Part shown: positions 26,613 to 34,541 of the stretch, piece by piece
Layout: every line of letters starts with the position of its first letter
Numbering within the stretch: the stretch's first letter is position 1
Source of the DNA: Actinomadura madurae
GTDB lineage: Bacteria > Actinomycetota > Actinomycetes > Streptosporangiales > Streptosporangiaceae
Length of the DNA: 64,000 bases
Reading direction: 5' to 3'
Assembly: GCF_900115095.1 (NCBI RefSeq)
Contig: NZ_FOVH01000004.1
Location: forward strand, 414,127 to 478,126
The notes under the pieces: model-generated
The model's database searches: none
Seen by the model: the letters and a program-made list of their open reading frames with translations, nothing else
Told to the model about the DNA's origin: nothing
Made by a program: the position numbers and the translations under genes

Positions 26613-26643
26613 GAACTCTGAACCTTGAGTTCACAAAGTGAAC
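26613..26643. promoter_or_regulatory. overlapping inverted repeats, probable IclR operator
   Basis: Two overlapping perfect inverted repeats: GAACTC (26613-26618) with GAGTTC (26627-26632), and the 15-bp GTTCACAAAGTGAAC (26629-26643). They lie between the divergent MHS symporter and DUF6282-like genes, about 40 bp upstream of a strong plus-strand promoter. Position and symmetry fit a regulator site serving both directions; IclR regulator 1 is the obvious candidate. Confidence 0.55.
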
Positions 26644-26683
26644 ATGTAGCACCGTAAACGTGTGATCTGGACAACACAAGCAC

Positions 26684-26712
26684 TTGAAGCAGGATGTTTG
26701 GCCTCGTATATT
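26684..26712 (+). promoter_or_regulatory. sigma-70-type promoter of the first catabolic operon
   Basis: TTGAAG at 26684-26689, a 17-base spacer, and TATATT at 26707-26712. The match is close to the housekeeping consensus, in a locally AT-rich stretch that stands out from the 70% GC surroundings. Transcription would start near 26719, giving a leader of about 30 bases to the ATG at 26749. Confidence 0.65.
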
Positions 26713-26748
26713 GAACAGCAACTTCAAAATACGAACGAAGGTGGCCAG

Positions 26749-27639
26749 ATGAGCCCACGTCCCGCCATCGCCTCCGTCCTGGACGGGCTGGTCGACATGC
26801 ACGTCCACTCCGGGCCCAGCCCGTTCCCGCGCCGCTTCGACCACGTCGAGGCCGCCCAGGACGGCGCCCGGATCGGCCTGCGCGCCATGGTGGCGAAATC
26901 CCACCACCACAACACCCAGATGGACGTCCTGGCGATGAAGGGGCGGCTGGCCGAGGTCGCCGCCTCCGTCTACGGGGGCATCGCGCTGAACAGCACCGTC
27001 GGCGGGCTCAACGTACACGCCGTGCGCATGTGCCTGCGCATGGGCGGCAAGGTCGTCTGGTTCCCGACCATCTCCTCGGGCCGGCACATCGAGTGCCACC
27101 CCGAGGACGGGGCGTTCCCGACCACCACCGTGCCGCTGACCCTGGAGCGCATCGACATCGTCGACGAGGACGGTGCGCTGAAGCCCGAAGTGATCGAGAT
27201 CCTGGACGAGATCAAGGAGCAGGAGGCCGTCCTCAACGGCGGCCACATGTACCCCGAGTACATCCGCACCCTGTTCCAGGCCGCGCGGGAGCGCGGCATG
27301 AAGCGGATGGTCGTCAGCCACCCCGACTTCGTGATCGGCGCCGAGCCCGGGCTGTGCCGCGAGCTCGTCGACCTCGGCGCGTTCGTCGAGCACGAGATCG
27401 GCATGTACGACCCCGAGGGGAACATGGCGTGGGACCCCGAGCGGCTGATGACCTGGATCGAGACGCTCGGCCCCGAGCACACGGTGCTGTCCTCGGACTT
27501 CGGCCAGGCGGCCAACCCGAAGCCGGTGGACGCGTGGATGCGGGTGGCCGGCGCGCTGCTCGACCTCGGGCTGCCGGAGAAGGACCTGCGCCGCATGGTC
27601 CGCGACAACCCCGCCCACCTGCTCAACCTCGACGACTGA
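26749..27639 (+). CDS. DUF6282-like metal-dependent hydrolase (amidohydrolase fold), copy 1
   Basis: 296 aa from the ATG at 26749 with GAAGG upstream. The N-terminal VDMHVHSGPSPFPRR carries the HxH metal ligands of a TIM-barrel hydrolase. KSHHHNTQ (about residue 50), GGHMYPEY, VVSHPDF and the C-terminal LSSDFGQ supply further metal-ligand candidates. I place it with the DUF6282 family, whose substrates are unknown to me; the fold usually hydrolyses amides, lactones or related bonds, or decarboxylates. It is the first gene of an operon with a bicupin, an HpaI aldolase, a BKACE and an SDR. A paralog at 36231-37172 shares PSPFPRR and VAKSHHH. Confidence 0.75.
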   Translation: MSPRPAIASVLDGLVDMHVHSGPSPFPRRFDHVEAAQDGARIGLRAMVAKSHHHNTQMDVLAMKGRLAEVAASVYGGIALNSTVGGLNVHAVRMCLRMGGKVVWFPTISSGRHIECHPEDGAFPTTTVPLTLERIDIVDEDGALKPEVIEILDEIKEQEAVLNGGHMYPEYIRTLFQAARERGMKRMVVSHPDFVIGAEPGLCRELVDLGAFVEHEIGMYDPEGNMAWDPERLMTWIETLGPEHTVLSSDFGQAANPKPVDAWMRVAGALLDLGLPEKDLRRMVRDNPAHLLNLDD

Positions 27640-27654
27640 CGGAAGGGACCCACC

Positions 27655-28566
27655 ATGGCATACGGGAAAGACGACCCCCGCTCCTCGCTCGCGACGGCGA
27701 CGGCATCGCGGCCGGACAGCGGCGCCCCCATCGCGGCTCCGCAGTACTTCGACTTCCGCAAGCTCGCCTCACCGGACGCCGCGTCACCGGACGAGCGGAC
27801 CGCGATCGTCCGCGGCCAGAACGTCGTGCTCGTGCACACCTTCGCGCGCGCGGGAGACGAGCTCGGCAACGGAACGCTCGACGGTGAGCTCGTCGTGCTG
27901 GCCATCGGCGACTCGCCCGCCTTCTCGGTGATCACCGACGACGGCGCCACCAAGATCGACGAGCCCGGTCTGGTGGTGGTGCCGCCCGGCACCTCGCGGC
28001 TCGCCGTGGAGGGCGACGGCCCGCTCATCCGCCTGGTCGAGGCCACCGAGCCCGACTGGCGGGACCGGCCCGCCAACGCGGACTCCTACGTGGAGGACCA
28101 CCCGCGCGTCGCGCTGCTGGAGCGCTGGCCGGAGCCCCCCGCCGGGCCGGCGGTGCGGTTCTACCGGCTGTCGGAGGTGCCGAACGAGGCGGGCCGGTTC
28201 GGCCGCATCTTCCGGACCCGCTCGTTCATGGTGAACTTCCTGCCCGAGATCGACGGTCCGCGCGACCCCCACAAGCTCTCCCCGCACACCCACGACGACT
28301 TCGAGCAGCTCTCGCTGGCCGTGCAGGGCGAGTACGTCCACCACATCCGCACCCCGTGGCTGCCCGACAGCACCGGGTGGCGCGAGGACGACCATGTGCG
28401 GATCGGCAGCCCGTCCGTCGCGATCATCCCGCCGCCCACCGTGCACACCTCCGCGGCCGCCAGCCCCGACCGGAACCAGCTGATCGACATCTTCAGCCCG
28501 CCGCGCGCCGACTTCTCCGCCAAGCCGGGCTGGGTGCTCAACGCCGACGACTACCCGATGCCGTGA
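27655..28566 (+). CDS. bicupin-fold protein, copy 1
   Basis: 303 aa. Two beta-barrel (cupin) halves: the N-terminal one (about 45-135) has no histidine cluster; the C-terminal one (about 190-290) keeps the metal-site pattern SPHTHDDFEQLSLAVQGEYV, with HxH and E, then PPPTVHTSA supplying the distal His. The second half is therefore the likely catalytic metal site, as in dioxygenases or isomerases of the cupin superfamily. The ending DIFSPPRADFSAKPGWVLNA is shared almost word for word with the paralog at 43091-44017. Both paralogs lie next to an HpcH/HpaI aldolase gene, so they probably act one step from it. Exact reaction unknown. Confidence 0.75.
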   Translation: MAYGKDDPRSSLATATASRPDSGAPIAAPQYFDFRKLASPDAASPDERTAIVRGQNVVLVHTFARAGDELGNGTLDGELVVLAIGDSPAFSVITDDGATKIDEPGLVVVPPGTSRLAVEGDGPLIRLVEATEPDWRDRPANADSYVEDHPRVALLERWPEPPAGPAVRFYRLSEVPNEAGRFGRIFRTRSFMVNFLPEIDGPRDPHKLSPHTHDDFEQLSLAVQGEYVHHIRTPWLPDSTGWREDDHVRIGSPSVAIIPPPTVHTSAAASPDRNQLIDIFSPPRADFSAKPGWVLNADDYPMP

Positions 28567-29348
28567 CCGGGACGCGACGCACCGGCGCCGGGCTGTTCGC
28601 CGCGGACCGGGCCGGCACACCGCTCGGCACCTGGCTGAAGATCGCCTCCACCGAGCCGTCCGAGATCATGGCGTACTGCGGGTTCGACTTCGTCGTGATC
28701 GACCTGGAGCACGCGCCGCTCGACCTGACGATGGCGTACCGGCTGATCAACTCGGCCGCCGCGCTCGGCGTGGTGCCCCTGGTCCGGGTGCCGGACGGGA
28801 CCCCGTCCACGATCCAGAAGATCCTCGACGCGGGCGCCATGGGCATCCTCGTGCCGCACGTCGACACCGTCGAGCAGGCCGAGGCCGTCGGGAAGGCGTG
28901 CCGGTTCCCGCCGCACGGTACCCGCGGCGCGGGCGGCACCAGCCGGGCCGGGGCGTGGGGGCTGCGCCCCGCGACCGACTACCGGGCCGTCGGGAACGAC
29001 GACGTGCTGTGCATCCCGCAGCTCGAGAGCGTCGACGCCGTCAAGGCCGCGCCGGAGATCCTCGCGCTCGACTCGGTCGACGCGGTGTTCGTCGGCGCCG
29101 CGGACCTCTCGCTGTCGATGGGGTCCACCCCGGCCTCGCCCGAGGTGAAGGACCTGATCGGCTCGGCGCTCGACGCCGCGCACGCCGCGGGCAAGCGCTG
29201 CGGGCTGGCGTTCGGCGGCGTGCCCGAGCGGGCGGCGCAGGCGGCGCGCGACGGGTGCGACTTCGTCGTGCTCAGCAACGACGCCTCGATGCTGGCGGAG
29301 GCCGCGCGGGGGCTGGTCACGACGTTCCGGGAAGCGGAAGGGAGCTGA
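28563..29348 (+). CDS. HpcH/HpaI-family aldolase, copy 1
   Basis: 261 aa from a GTG overlapping the bicupin stop (GTGA). Family hallmarks: GTWLKIASTEPSEIMAYCGF, then FVVIDLEHAPLD (catalytic His), VPLVRVPDG (catalytic Arg), GILVPHV, PQLES (metal-binding Glu) and FVGAADLSLSMG (metal-binding Asp). These class II aldolases cleave 4-hydroxy-2-oxo acids into pyruvate or oxaloacetate plus an aldehyde, a typical last step in aromatic or sugar-acid catabolism. The paralog at 42304 is organised in the same way. Confidence 0.9.
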   Translation: MTGTRRTGAGLFAADRAGTPLGTWLKIASTEPSEIMAYCGFDFVVIDLEHAPLDLTMAYRLINSAAALGVVPLVRVPDGTPSTIQKILDAGAMGILVPHVDTVEQAEAVGKACRFPPHGTRGAGGTSRAGAWGLRPATDYRAVGNDDVLCIPQLESVDAVKAAPEILALDSVDAVFVGAADLSLSMGSTPASPEVKDLIGSALDAAHAAGKRCGLAFGGVPERAAQAARDGCDFVVLSNDASMLAEAARGLVTTFREAEGS

Positions 29349-29350
29349 CG

Positions 29351-30292
29351 ATGCGGGCCGCCGAGAAGGTCATCATCACCACGGCGGTGACGGGATCGGT
29401 GAACGTGCCGTCCCAGAGCCCCCATCTCCCGCTGTCCGCCGACCAGGTGGCCGACGCCGCGCTGGAGGCGATCGAGGCCGGTTCGGCCATCGTGCACCTG
29501 CACGCCCGGCGGCCGGACGGGCGGCCGGCGTTCGAGGTCGAGGTCTTCGAGAAGATCATCGAGCGCATCACCGCGCACGGCGACGCCGTCCTCAACATCA
29601 CCACCGGCGGCTCGACGCAGATGACGATGGAGCAGCGGCTGGCCGCCGCCCTCCATTTCCGGCCCGAGCTGGCGTCGCTGAACATGGGCTCGATGAACTT
29701 CGTGTTCTCGGGGATCGCCGACCGGGTGAAGGAGTGGAAGCACGACTGGGAGAAGCCCTACGTGCTCAACACCTACTCGCACCCGTTCGTCAACACCTTC
29801 GACAAGATCGAGCACACCCTGCGGACGCTCGGCGAGCACGGCACCCGGTTCGAGTTCGAGTGCTACGACATCGGGCACCTGTACACGCTCAAGTACTTCC
29901 TCGACAAGGGGCTCGCCAAGCCGCCGCTGCTGATCCAGGGCGTCTTCGGCATCCTGGGCGGCATCGGCGCCGACCACGAGAACCTTGAGCACATGGTGCG
30001 GATCGCCGACAAGCTCTTCGGTGACGACTACTCCTTCTCCGCCTTCGCCGCCGGCCGCGACCAGATGCAGTTCGCCACCCACAGCGCGTGGCTCGGCGGC
30101 CACGTGCGGGTGGGCCTCGAAGACAGCCTGTGGATCGGCCGGGGACGCCTCGCGGAGAGCAACGCCCAGCAGGTGACGAAGATCCGGGGCGTCATCGAAG
30201 ACCTGGGCAAGGAGATCGCCACACCCGACGACGCCCGGAAGATGCTCGCCCTCCGCGGCGTCGACGGCGGCGACGCGAGCACGACCCCATGA
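29351..30292 (+). CDS. beta-keto acid cleavage enzyme (BKACE, DUF849)
   Basis: 313 aa, ATG 3 bases after the previous stop. DUF849 signatures: VIITTAVTGSVNVPSQSPHL at the N-terminus, the zinc-binding HLHARRPDGRP (HxH), NITTGGS, SLNMGSMNF, FECYDIGHL (a further conserved Glu), and VGLEDSLWIGRGRLA near the C-terminus. The family condenses a beta-keto acid with acetyl-CoA, giving acetoacetate and a new CoA ester; the founder is the lysine-degradation enzyme Kce. Substrates vary with pocket residues, so only the reaction type can be inferred. Its place after an aldolase suggests it acts late in the same pathway. Confidence 0.88.
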   Translation: MRAAEKVIITTAVTGSVNVPSQSPHLPLSADQVADAALEAIEAGSAIVHLHARRPDGRPAFEVEVFEKIIERITAHGDAVLNITTGGSTQMTMEQRLAAALHFRPELASLNMGSMNFVFSGIADRVKEWKHDWEKPYVLNTYSHPFVNTFDKIEHTLRTLGEHGTRFEFECYDIGHLYTLKYFLDKGLAKPPLLIQGVFGILGGIGADHENLEHMVRIADKLFGDDYSFSAFAAGRDQMQFATHSAWLGGHVRVGLEDSLWIGRGRLAESNAQQVTKIRGVIEDLGKEIATPDDARKMLALRGVDGGDASTTP

Positions 30293-30333
30293 GTACGCCC
30301 ATGGAACGAGACCAGGAAAGGGCCCACTGACCC

Positions 30334-31101
30334 ATGCCAGCCACCACAGAACCACCGCTCGCCGGCAAGACCGTCCTCATCGTCGGGGCGAGCACGGGGA
30401 TCGGGGCCGCCACCGCGCGCCTCCTCGCCGCGGACGGCGCCGCCCTCATGCTCGTCGCGCGCAGCAAGGCGCCGCTCGCCGAACTCACCGAGGAGCTCAC
30501 CTCGGACGGGCACGACGTCGCCTACACGACCGGCGACGTCTCGGACCCGTCGGACGTCGCCGCGTTCGTCGACGCCACCGTCGCGCGGTTCGGCCGGCTC
30601 GACGGGGCGTTCAACAACGCCGCGATTCCCGGGAGCGGGCGGCTCGACGCGGTCACCGAAGAGGACTTCGACCGGATCATGGCCGTCAACGTGAAGGGCA
30701 CGTGGCTGTGCCTCCGCGAGGAGATCCGGGTCATGGAGGCGCAGGGCTCCGGCTCGATCGTCAACATGAGCAGCATCGGCGGCCTGCGCGGCAGCTCCGG
30801 TTCAGGCGCCTACCAGGCCACCAAGCACGCGGTCATCGGCCTGACCCGCACCGCCGCCCACGACTTCGGGCCGCTCGGCGTCCGGGTGAACGTGCTGGCC
30901 CCCGGCCCGATCGAGAGCGCGATGCTCGACCATCTGCGGCAGCGGATCCCCGGCGGTGTGGAGGCCCGGATCGCCGCCACGCCGCTGCGCAAGGCGGGGA
31001 CGGGAGCGGAGGTCGGCGCGACCGTGTCGTTCCTGCTGAGCGACCGGGCGAGCCACCTCAGCGGGGTCATCCTGCCGGTCGATGGAGGGTTCCTCACCTG
31101 A
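30334..31101 (+). CDS. SDR-family oxidoreductase, copy 1
   Basis: 255 aa. Classical SDR: cofactor motif VGASTGIGAATA, NNAAIPG, catalytic Ser in IVNMSSIGG, and YxxxK in AYQATKHA. The C-terminal VILPVDGGFLT is also standard. It would interconvert an alcohol and a ketone with NAD(P). It is last in the operon, 41 bases after the BKACE gene and just before a strong hairpin terminator. The second SDR of the island (34538-35347) carries the same GGLRGS segment after the catalytic serine, so the two are related. Confidence 0.88.
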   Translation: MPATTEPPLAGKTVLIVGASTGIGAATARLLAADGAALMLVARSKAPLAELTEELTSDGHDVAYTTGDVSDPSDVAAFVDATVARFGRLDGAFNNAAIPGSGRLDAVTEEDFDRIMAVNVKGTWLCLREEIRVMEAQGSGSIVNMSSIGGLRGSSGSGAYQATKHAVIGLTRTAAHDFGPLGVRVNVLAPGPIESAMLDHLRQRIPGGVEARIAATPLRKAGTGAEVGATVSFLLSDRASHLSGVILPVDGGFLT

Positions 31102-31138
31102 GCGTTCCGGCGCCGGGCGGCCCGGCGCCGGAACGCTC
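31100..31138. terminator. bidirectional terminator between the two island operons
   Basis: Perfect 18-bp stem with a 3-base loop: GAGCGTTCCGGCGCCGGG (31100-31117), CGG, CCCGGCGCCGGAACGCTC (31121-31138). It begins inside the SDR stop codon and ends 21 bases short of the stop of the convergent tandem-CMD gene, so it can end both long transcripts. Confidence 0.85.
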
Positions 31139-31159
31139 ACGAGCCCGGCCCCGGCCCGT

Positions 31160-31948
31160 TCACCGCCCGCAGGTGGCGGCGCCGGGGCTTCCCGCCTTCT
31201 CGGCCAGGGCCTTGTCCAGGAGGGGCGCCGCGGTCGTCGCGGCGTGGATGCCCACCACGCTGGCGATCTCCAGGACCTCCATGATCTCCTCCGCGGTGGC
31301 GCCGTGGCGCAGCGCGTTGCGCATGTGGAGCTTGAGGCCCGGCTGGTACAGGTGGGTGGCCGAGGCGTCGAAGGCCACGTAGACGAGTTCCTTGGTCTTC
31401 GGCGGGAGGGTGCCCGTCGTCCAGGGGACCGACGAGAAGTCCAGGTAGGCGCCGAAGAGTTCGGGGTCGAGTTCCAGCAGGCCGTCCCAGAACGGGTGCC
31501 AGTAGCCGCGGTTGGCGACGAACTCGGCCTTGAGACGCTCGCGCTCCGCGTCCAGGGGGGCGGGCTCGGTGCGGAGCCCCTCCTCTTCGAGGACCTCCAG
31601 AAGGAGGGGGACGCCGATGTTGCAGGCGTGGATGCCGAGGGTGCTGGTCAGCTCCAGCACCTCCATGATCTCCGCGCCCGTCGCGCCCTGTTCCAGGGCG
31701 GCGCGGATGTGCTGGAGGATGCCGGGCTCGTACAGGTGGGTCGCCGCGGCGTCCACGGCGATGTAGACGAACTCCTTCGTCTTGGCGTCCAGGTGGTTCT
31801 TGCGCCACGGCACGGCCGAGAAGTTCAGGTACGCCTTGAGGAACCCGGGGTCGTGGCGCAGCATGCTCTCCCACGGCGGCCCCCACGTGCCGCGCACGCG
31901 GATGAACTCGGCCTTGATCTCCTCCTGGTCGGGGGTGAGGACGGTCAT
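31160..31948 (-). CDS. protein with two carboxymuconolactone decarboxylase (CMD) domains
   Basis: 262 aa, ATG with GGAGAG upstream. The protein is a tandem duplication: KTKEFVYIAVDAAATHLYEP then HIRAALEQGATGAEIMEVLE (copy 1) and KTKELVYVAFDASATHLYQP then HMRNALRHGATAEEIMEVLE (copy 2). These are CMD/AhpD-like helical domains. Both lack the CxxC pair of AhpD-type redox enzymes, and a His (HLY.PG) is the conserved polar residue in each. Its family includes gamma-carboxymuconolactone decarboxylase of the beta-ketoadipate pathway. It is last in an 11-gene operon and overlaps the upstream gene by 4 bases. Confidence 0.85.
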   Translation of the reverse strand: MTVLTPDQEEIKAEFIRVRGTWGPPWESMLRHDPGFLKAYLNFSAVPWRKNHLDAKTKEFVYIAVDAAATHLYEPGILQHIRAALEQGATGAEIMEVLELTSTLGIHACNIGVPLLLEVLEEEGLRTEPAPLDAERERLKAEFVANRGYWHPFWDGLLELDPELFGAYLDFSSVPWTTGTLPPKTKELVYVAFDASATHLYQPGLKLHMRNALRHGATAEEIMEVLEIASVVGIHAATTAAPLLDKALAEKAGSPGAATCGR

Positions 31949-32829
31949 CGTTGCTCTCCGTTCCGTAGCCAGCGCACGATCTCGGTGTGGTCGGCGTCGC
32001 CCGGCAGCTCGCGCGCCGCCTCGGCCCACAGGTCCACGGCCGCCGCGCCGAGCCGGGCGGGGCGGCCGGACGCGGCGGCGAGCCCGACCGCCGTCCGCAT
32101 GTCCTTGAGCATCAGGCCGAGGCCGAAGCCGGAGTCGAACCCGCCCGGGAGCACGTGGGCCGGCCACTTGACCTGGGTGGATCCGCTGCGGCCGCTGGAC
32201 CCGTTGACGGCCTCCAGCATCACCTCGTAGTCGAGCCCGAACGCGTGCCCGGCCTCCAGCGCCTCCGAGGAGACGAGGAGGTGCGCCGCGGACATCAGGT
32301 TGTTGAGCGCCTTGAGGGCGTGTCCGGCGGCCACGGGGCCGACGTGCAGGACCTTCCCGCCCAGCGCCTCCAGCAGGGGCCGGACCCGCTCGACGGGCTC
32401 CGGGTCGCCCCCGGCCATGATGGTGAGCGTCCCGTTCCGGGCGCCCGCCACACCGCCGGAGACGGGCGCGTCGACCAGCGCCGCGCCCCGCTCCCCGATG
32501 CCGGGGGCGAGCGCCCGGGTCCGGACCGGGTCGGAGGAACCCATGTCGACCAGGACGGTGCCGGGGGCGAGTGCGTCGCGCAGCCCGCCGTCCAGCACCG
32601 CCTCGACGACATCGGACGTCGGCAGCATCAGCACCACCGCGTCCGCCCCCTCGGCGGCCGCCGCCGCGGTGGGGACCGGGACCGCCCCCGGCAGCTCGTC
32701 CAGCACGGTCAGGGACGCCGCGTCGGCGTCGTGGCCGCGCACCGCGTACCCGGCGCGTGCGAGCCGGCCCGCCATCGGGGCGCCCATGTTGCCGAGCCCG
32801 ACGAAACCGACCGTTCCGCGGTCACCCAT
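31945..32829 (-). CDS. 3-hydroxyisobutyrate dehydrogenase-like oxidoreductase, copy A
   Basis: 294 aa. N-terminal Rossmann motif VGFVGLGNMGAPMAGRLARA, then VDAPVSGGVAGARNGTL (substrate-binding), and GHALKALNNLM with the catalytic Lys, as in beta-hydroxyacid dehydrogenases. They oxidise 3-hydroxy acids (3-hydroxyisobutyrate, tartronate semialdehyde, glycerate) with NAD(P). Two such genes, copy B at 33630-34541, are in this operon separated by a cupin and a CMD gene. They are clearly different in sequence and probably act on different intermediates. Start overlaps the CMD gene stop. Confidence 0.9.
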   Translation of the reverse strand: MGDRGTVGFVGLGNMGAPMAGRLARAGYAVRGHDADAASLTVLDELPGAVPVPTAAAAAEGADAVVLMLPTSDVVEAVLDGGLRDALAPGTVLVDMGSSDPVRTRALAPGIGERGAALVDAPVSGGVAGARNGTLTIMAGGDPEPVERVRPLLEALGGKVLHVGPVAAGHALKALNNLMSAAHLLVSSEALEAGHAFGLDYEVMLEAVNGSSGRSGSTQVKWPAHVLPGGFDSGFGLGLMLKDMRTAVGLAAASGRPARLGAAAVDLWAEAARELPGDADHTEIVRWLRNGEQR

Positions 32830-33223
32830 CGGCGCGCAGCTCGGTCAGGACCCGCTCGGCGACGCGGAACGCCTCCAGCGCGGCGGGCGCGCCGCAGTAG
32901 ATCATCGCCTGGAGCAGGCACTCGCGGATCTCGTCGTCGGTGACGCCGTTGTTCACCGCGCCCCGCACGTGCACCCCGAGCTCGTGGTTGCGGCCGAGCG
33001 CGGTCAGCATGACGATGTTCAGCATGCTGCGGGTGCGGCGCTCCAGGCCGGGCCTGGTCCAGATCTCGCCCCAGCAGTACTCGGTCAGCAGTTCCTGGAT
33101 GGGACGGCCGAAGTCGCTCGCCGTCGACATCGCGCGGTCCACGTGCTCCGCGCCGAGCACCTCCCGGCGGGCCCGCATCCCCCGCTCGTACCGGCTCTCC
33201 TGGCTGTTCACGTCAAGGGTCAT
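32822..33223 (-). CDS. carboxymuconolactone decarboxylase family protein (PcaC-like)
   Basis: 133 aa, ATG with GGAGGAG upstream; overlaps the cupin stop (ATGA). The single CMD domain is PcaC-like: RYERGMRARREVLGAEHVDR at the start, then TRSMLNIVMLTALGRNHELG and VHVRGAVNNGVTDDEIRECL. PcaC removes the carboxylate from gamma-carboxymuconolactone. Here there is no full protocatechuate set (pcaHGBDIJ), so the substrate may be another lactone acid. Confidence 0.87.
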   Translation of the reverse strand: MTLDVNSQESRYERGMRARREVLGAEHVDRAMSTASDFGRPIQELLTEYCWGEIWTRPGLERRTRSMLNIVMLTALGRNHELGVHVRGAVNNGVTDDEIRECLLQAMIYCGAPAALEAFRVAERVLTELRADG

Positions 33224-33633
33224 CGTTGCTCCTCCGGGATGGTCTGCGGGCGGGCGGCCCCGTACTCCTCGTCGGTGACGGGCCGGTCCCAGTGGGTCGT
33301 GCCGAGCGAGGTCGCGAGGTGCAGCAGGTAGCCGTCCGGCCCGGCGCCGTGCCAGTGGGTCTCGCCGGGCGGCACCCAGACCAGGTCGCCCGGGCCGAGC
33401 GGCTCGGGCGCCTCGCCGAGCGCGCACACCCACCCGGAACCGGCCGTGACCTGGAGGATCTGCCCGTTCTCGTGGTGGTGCCAGTGGGTGCGCGCGCCGG
33501 GGGCGAAGAACACGTTGTTGACGACGACGCCGTCGGTGGACGGCAGGACGGGGTCGGCCCAGACCTCGCCGGTGAACGTCGACGACCTCCGCTCGGACGC
33601 GCCCGCGGAGGCTCGCCCGCGCACGATCCTCAT
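33220..33633 (-). CDS. small cupin-domain protein
   Basis: 137 aa, one cupin domain. The metal-binding histidines are in RTHWHHHENGQI and the distal one in PPGETHWHGA, the pattern of metal-binding single-domain cupins, many of which accompany CMD genes in actinomycetes. Function may be isomerase or dioxygenase. Start and stop overlap its neighbours by 4 bases each, so it is translationally coupled to them. Confidence 0.85.
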   Translation of the reverse strand: MRIVRGRASAGASERRSSTFTGEVWADPVLPSTDGVVVNNVFFAPGARTHWHHHENGQILQVTAGSGWVCALGEAPEPLGPGDLVWVPPGETHWHGAGPDGYLLHLATSLGTTHWDRPVTDEEYGAARPQTIPEEQR

Positions 33634-34541
33634 CGGGCGGCCTCCTCGCCGTCGTGGACCCGGATGCCGCCGGCGACGTCGCCCAGCGCGTCCACCACCC
33701 GGTTGCTGATCTGGTCGGCGTAGCCGAGGTTGTTGGACAGCCCGAACGTCGCCAGCGGCCCGGCGGCGTTGAGCGTCGGGACGCCGAGCGCGCGGGCGCG
33801 TTCGACGTACAGGACGATGTCCTTCATCATCAGCGCGCCGGTGAGGCCGCCCTCCAGGTAGTCGCCCCGGATGATGTGCGGGAACCGCTCGCGGGTCGCG
33901 AAGTTCTGCCCGCTCCCCGCGTTGAGGACCGCGAGCAGCCGCCCCGGGTCCAGGCCGGCCGCCCGCCCCGCGACCATCACCTCGGCGGTGGCCGCGAGGG
34001 AGACGGCGTTGAGGAAGTTGTTGAGCAGCTTCGCGGTGTGCCCGGCCCCGCTGTCCCCCATGACGAAGACCTTCGCGGCGAACAGGTCGAACAGCCAGTA
34101 CAGCGCGCCGACCGCGTCGGCGGAGCCGCCGACCATCAGCGTCAGCGCGCCCCGCTCGGCGGCCGCGGCGCCGCCGGTGACGCCCGCGTCCAGGAACGTC
34201 ACGCCCCGCTCGCGGAGCGCGGCGTGCAGCCAGACGGTCGATTCCGGCGCGGCCGTGCTCAGATCGACCACGACCTGGCCGGGACGGCACGCGCCGAGCA
34301 GGCCGCCCGCCCCCATGACGACGGCCTCGACCGCCTTGCTGTCCGGCAGGGACAGCAGGATCGTGTCGCTGCCCTCGGCCACGCCGGCCGCCGACCCCGC
34401 CGGGTCGGCGCCCGCCGCGGCGACCTTCCCGGGGTCGCTGTCATGGCCGAGGACGCGGTGGCCACGCTCGATGATGCGGCGCGCGATGCGCCCGCCCATG
34501 TTGCCGAGGCCGACGAAACCGACCGGGCGCTTCTCGGTCAC
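33630..34541 (-). CDS. 3-hydroxyisobutyrate dehydrogenase-like oxidoreductase, copy B
   Basis: 303 aa, GTG start. VGFVGLGNMGGRIARRIIER is the cofactor motif, LDAGVTGGAAAAERG the substrate motif, and GAGHTAKLLNNFLNA holds the catalytic Lys. It is a beta-hydroxyacid dehydrogenase-type enzyme like copy A but with a different substrate motif (GVTGGAAA against PVSGGVAG). It sits between the SDR and cupin genes with 4-base overlaps at both ends. Confidence 0.9.
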   Translation of the reverse strand: MTEKRPVGFVGLGNMGGRIARRIIERGHRVLGHDSDPGKVAAAGADPAGSAAGVAEGSDTILLSLPDSKAVEAVVMGAGGLLGACRPGQVVVDLSTAAPESTVWLHAALRERGVTFLDAGVTGGAAAAERGALTLMVGGSADAVGALYWLFDLFAAKVFVMGDSGAGHTAKLLNNFLNAVSLAATAEVMVAGRAAGLDPGRLLAVLNAGSGQNFATRERFPHIIRGDYLEGGLTGALMMKDIVLYVERARALGVPTLNAAGPLATFGLSNNLGYADQISNRVVDALGDVAGGIRVHDGEEAAR

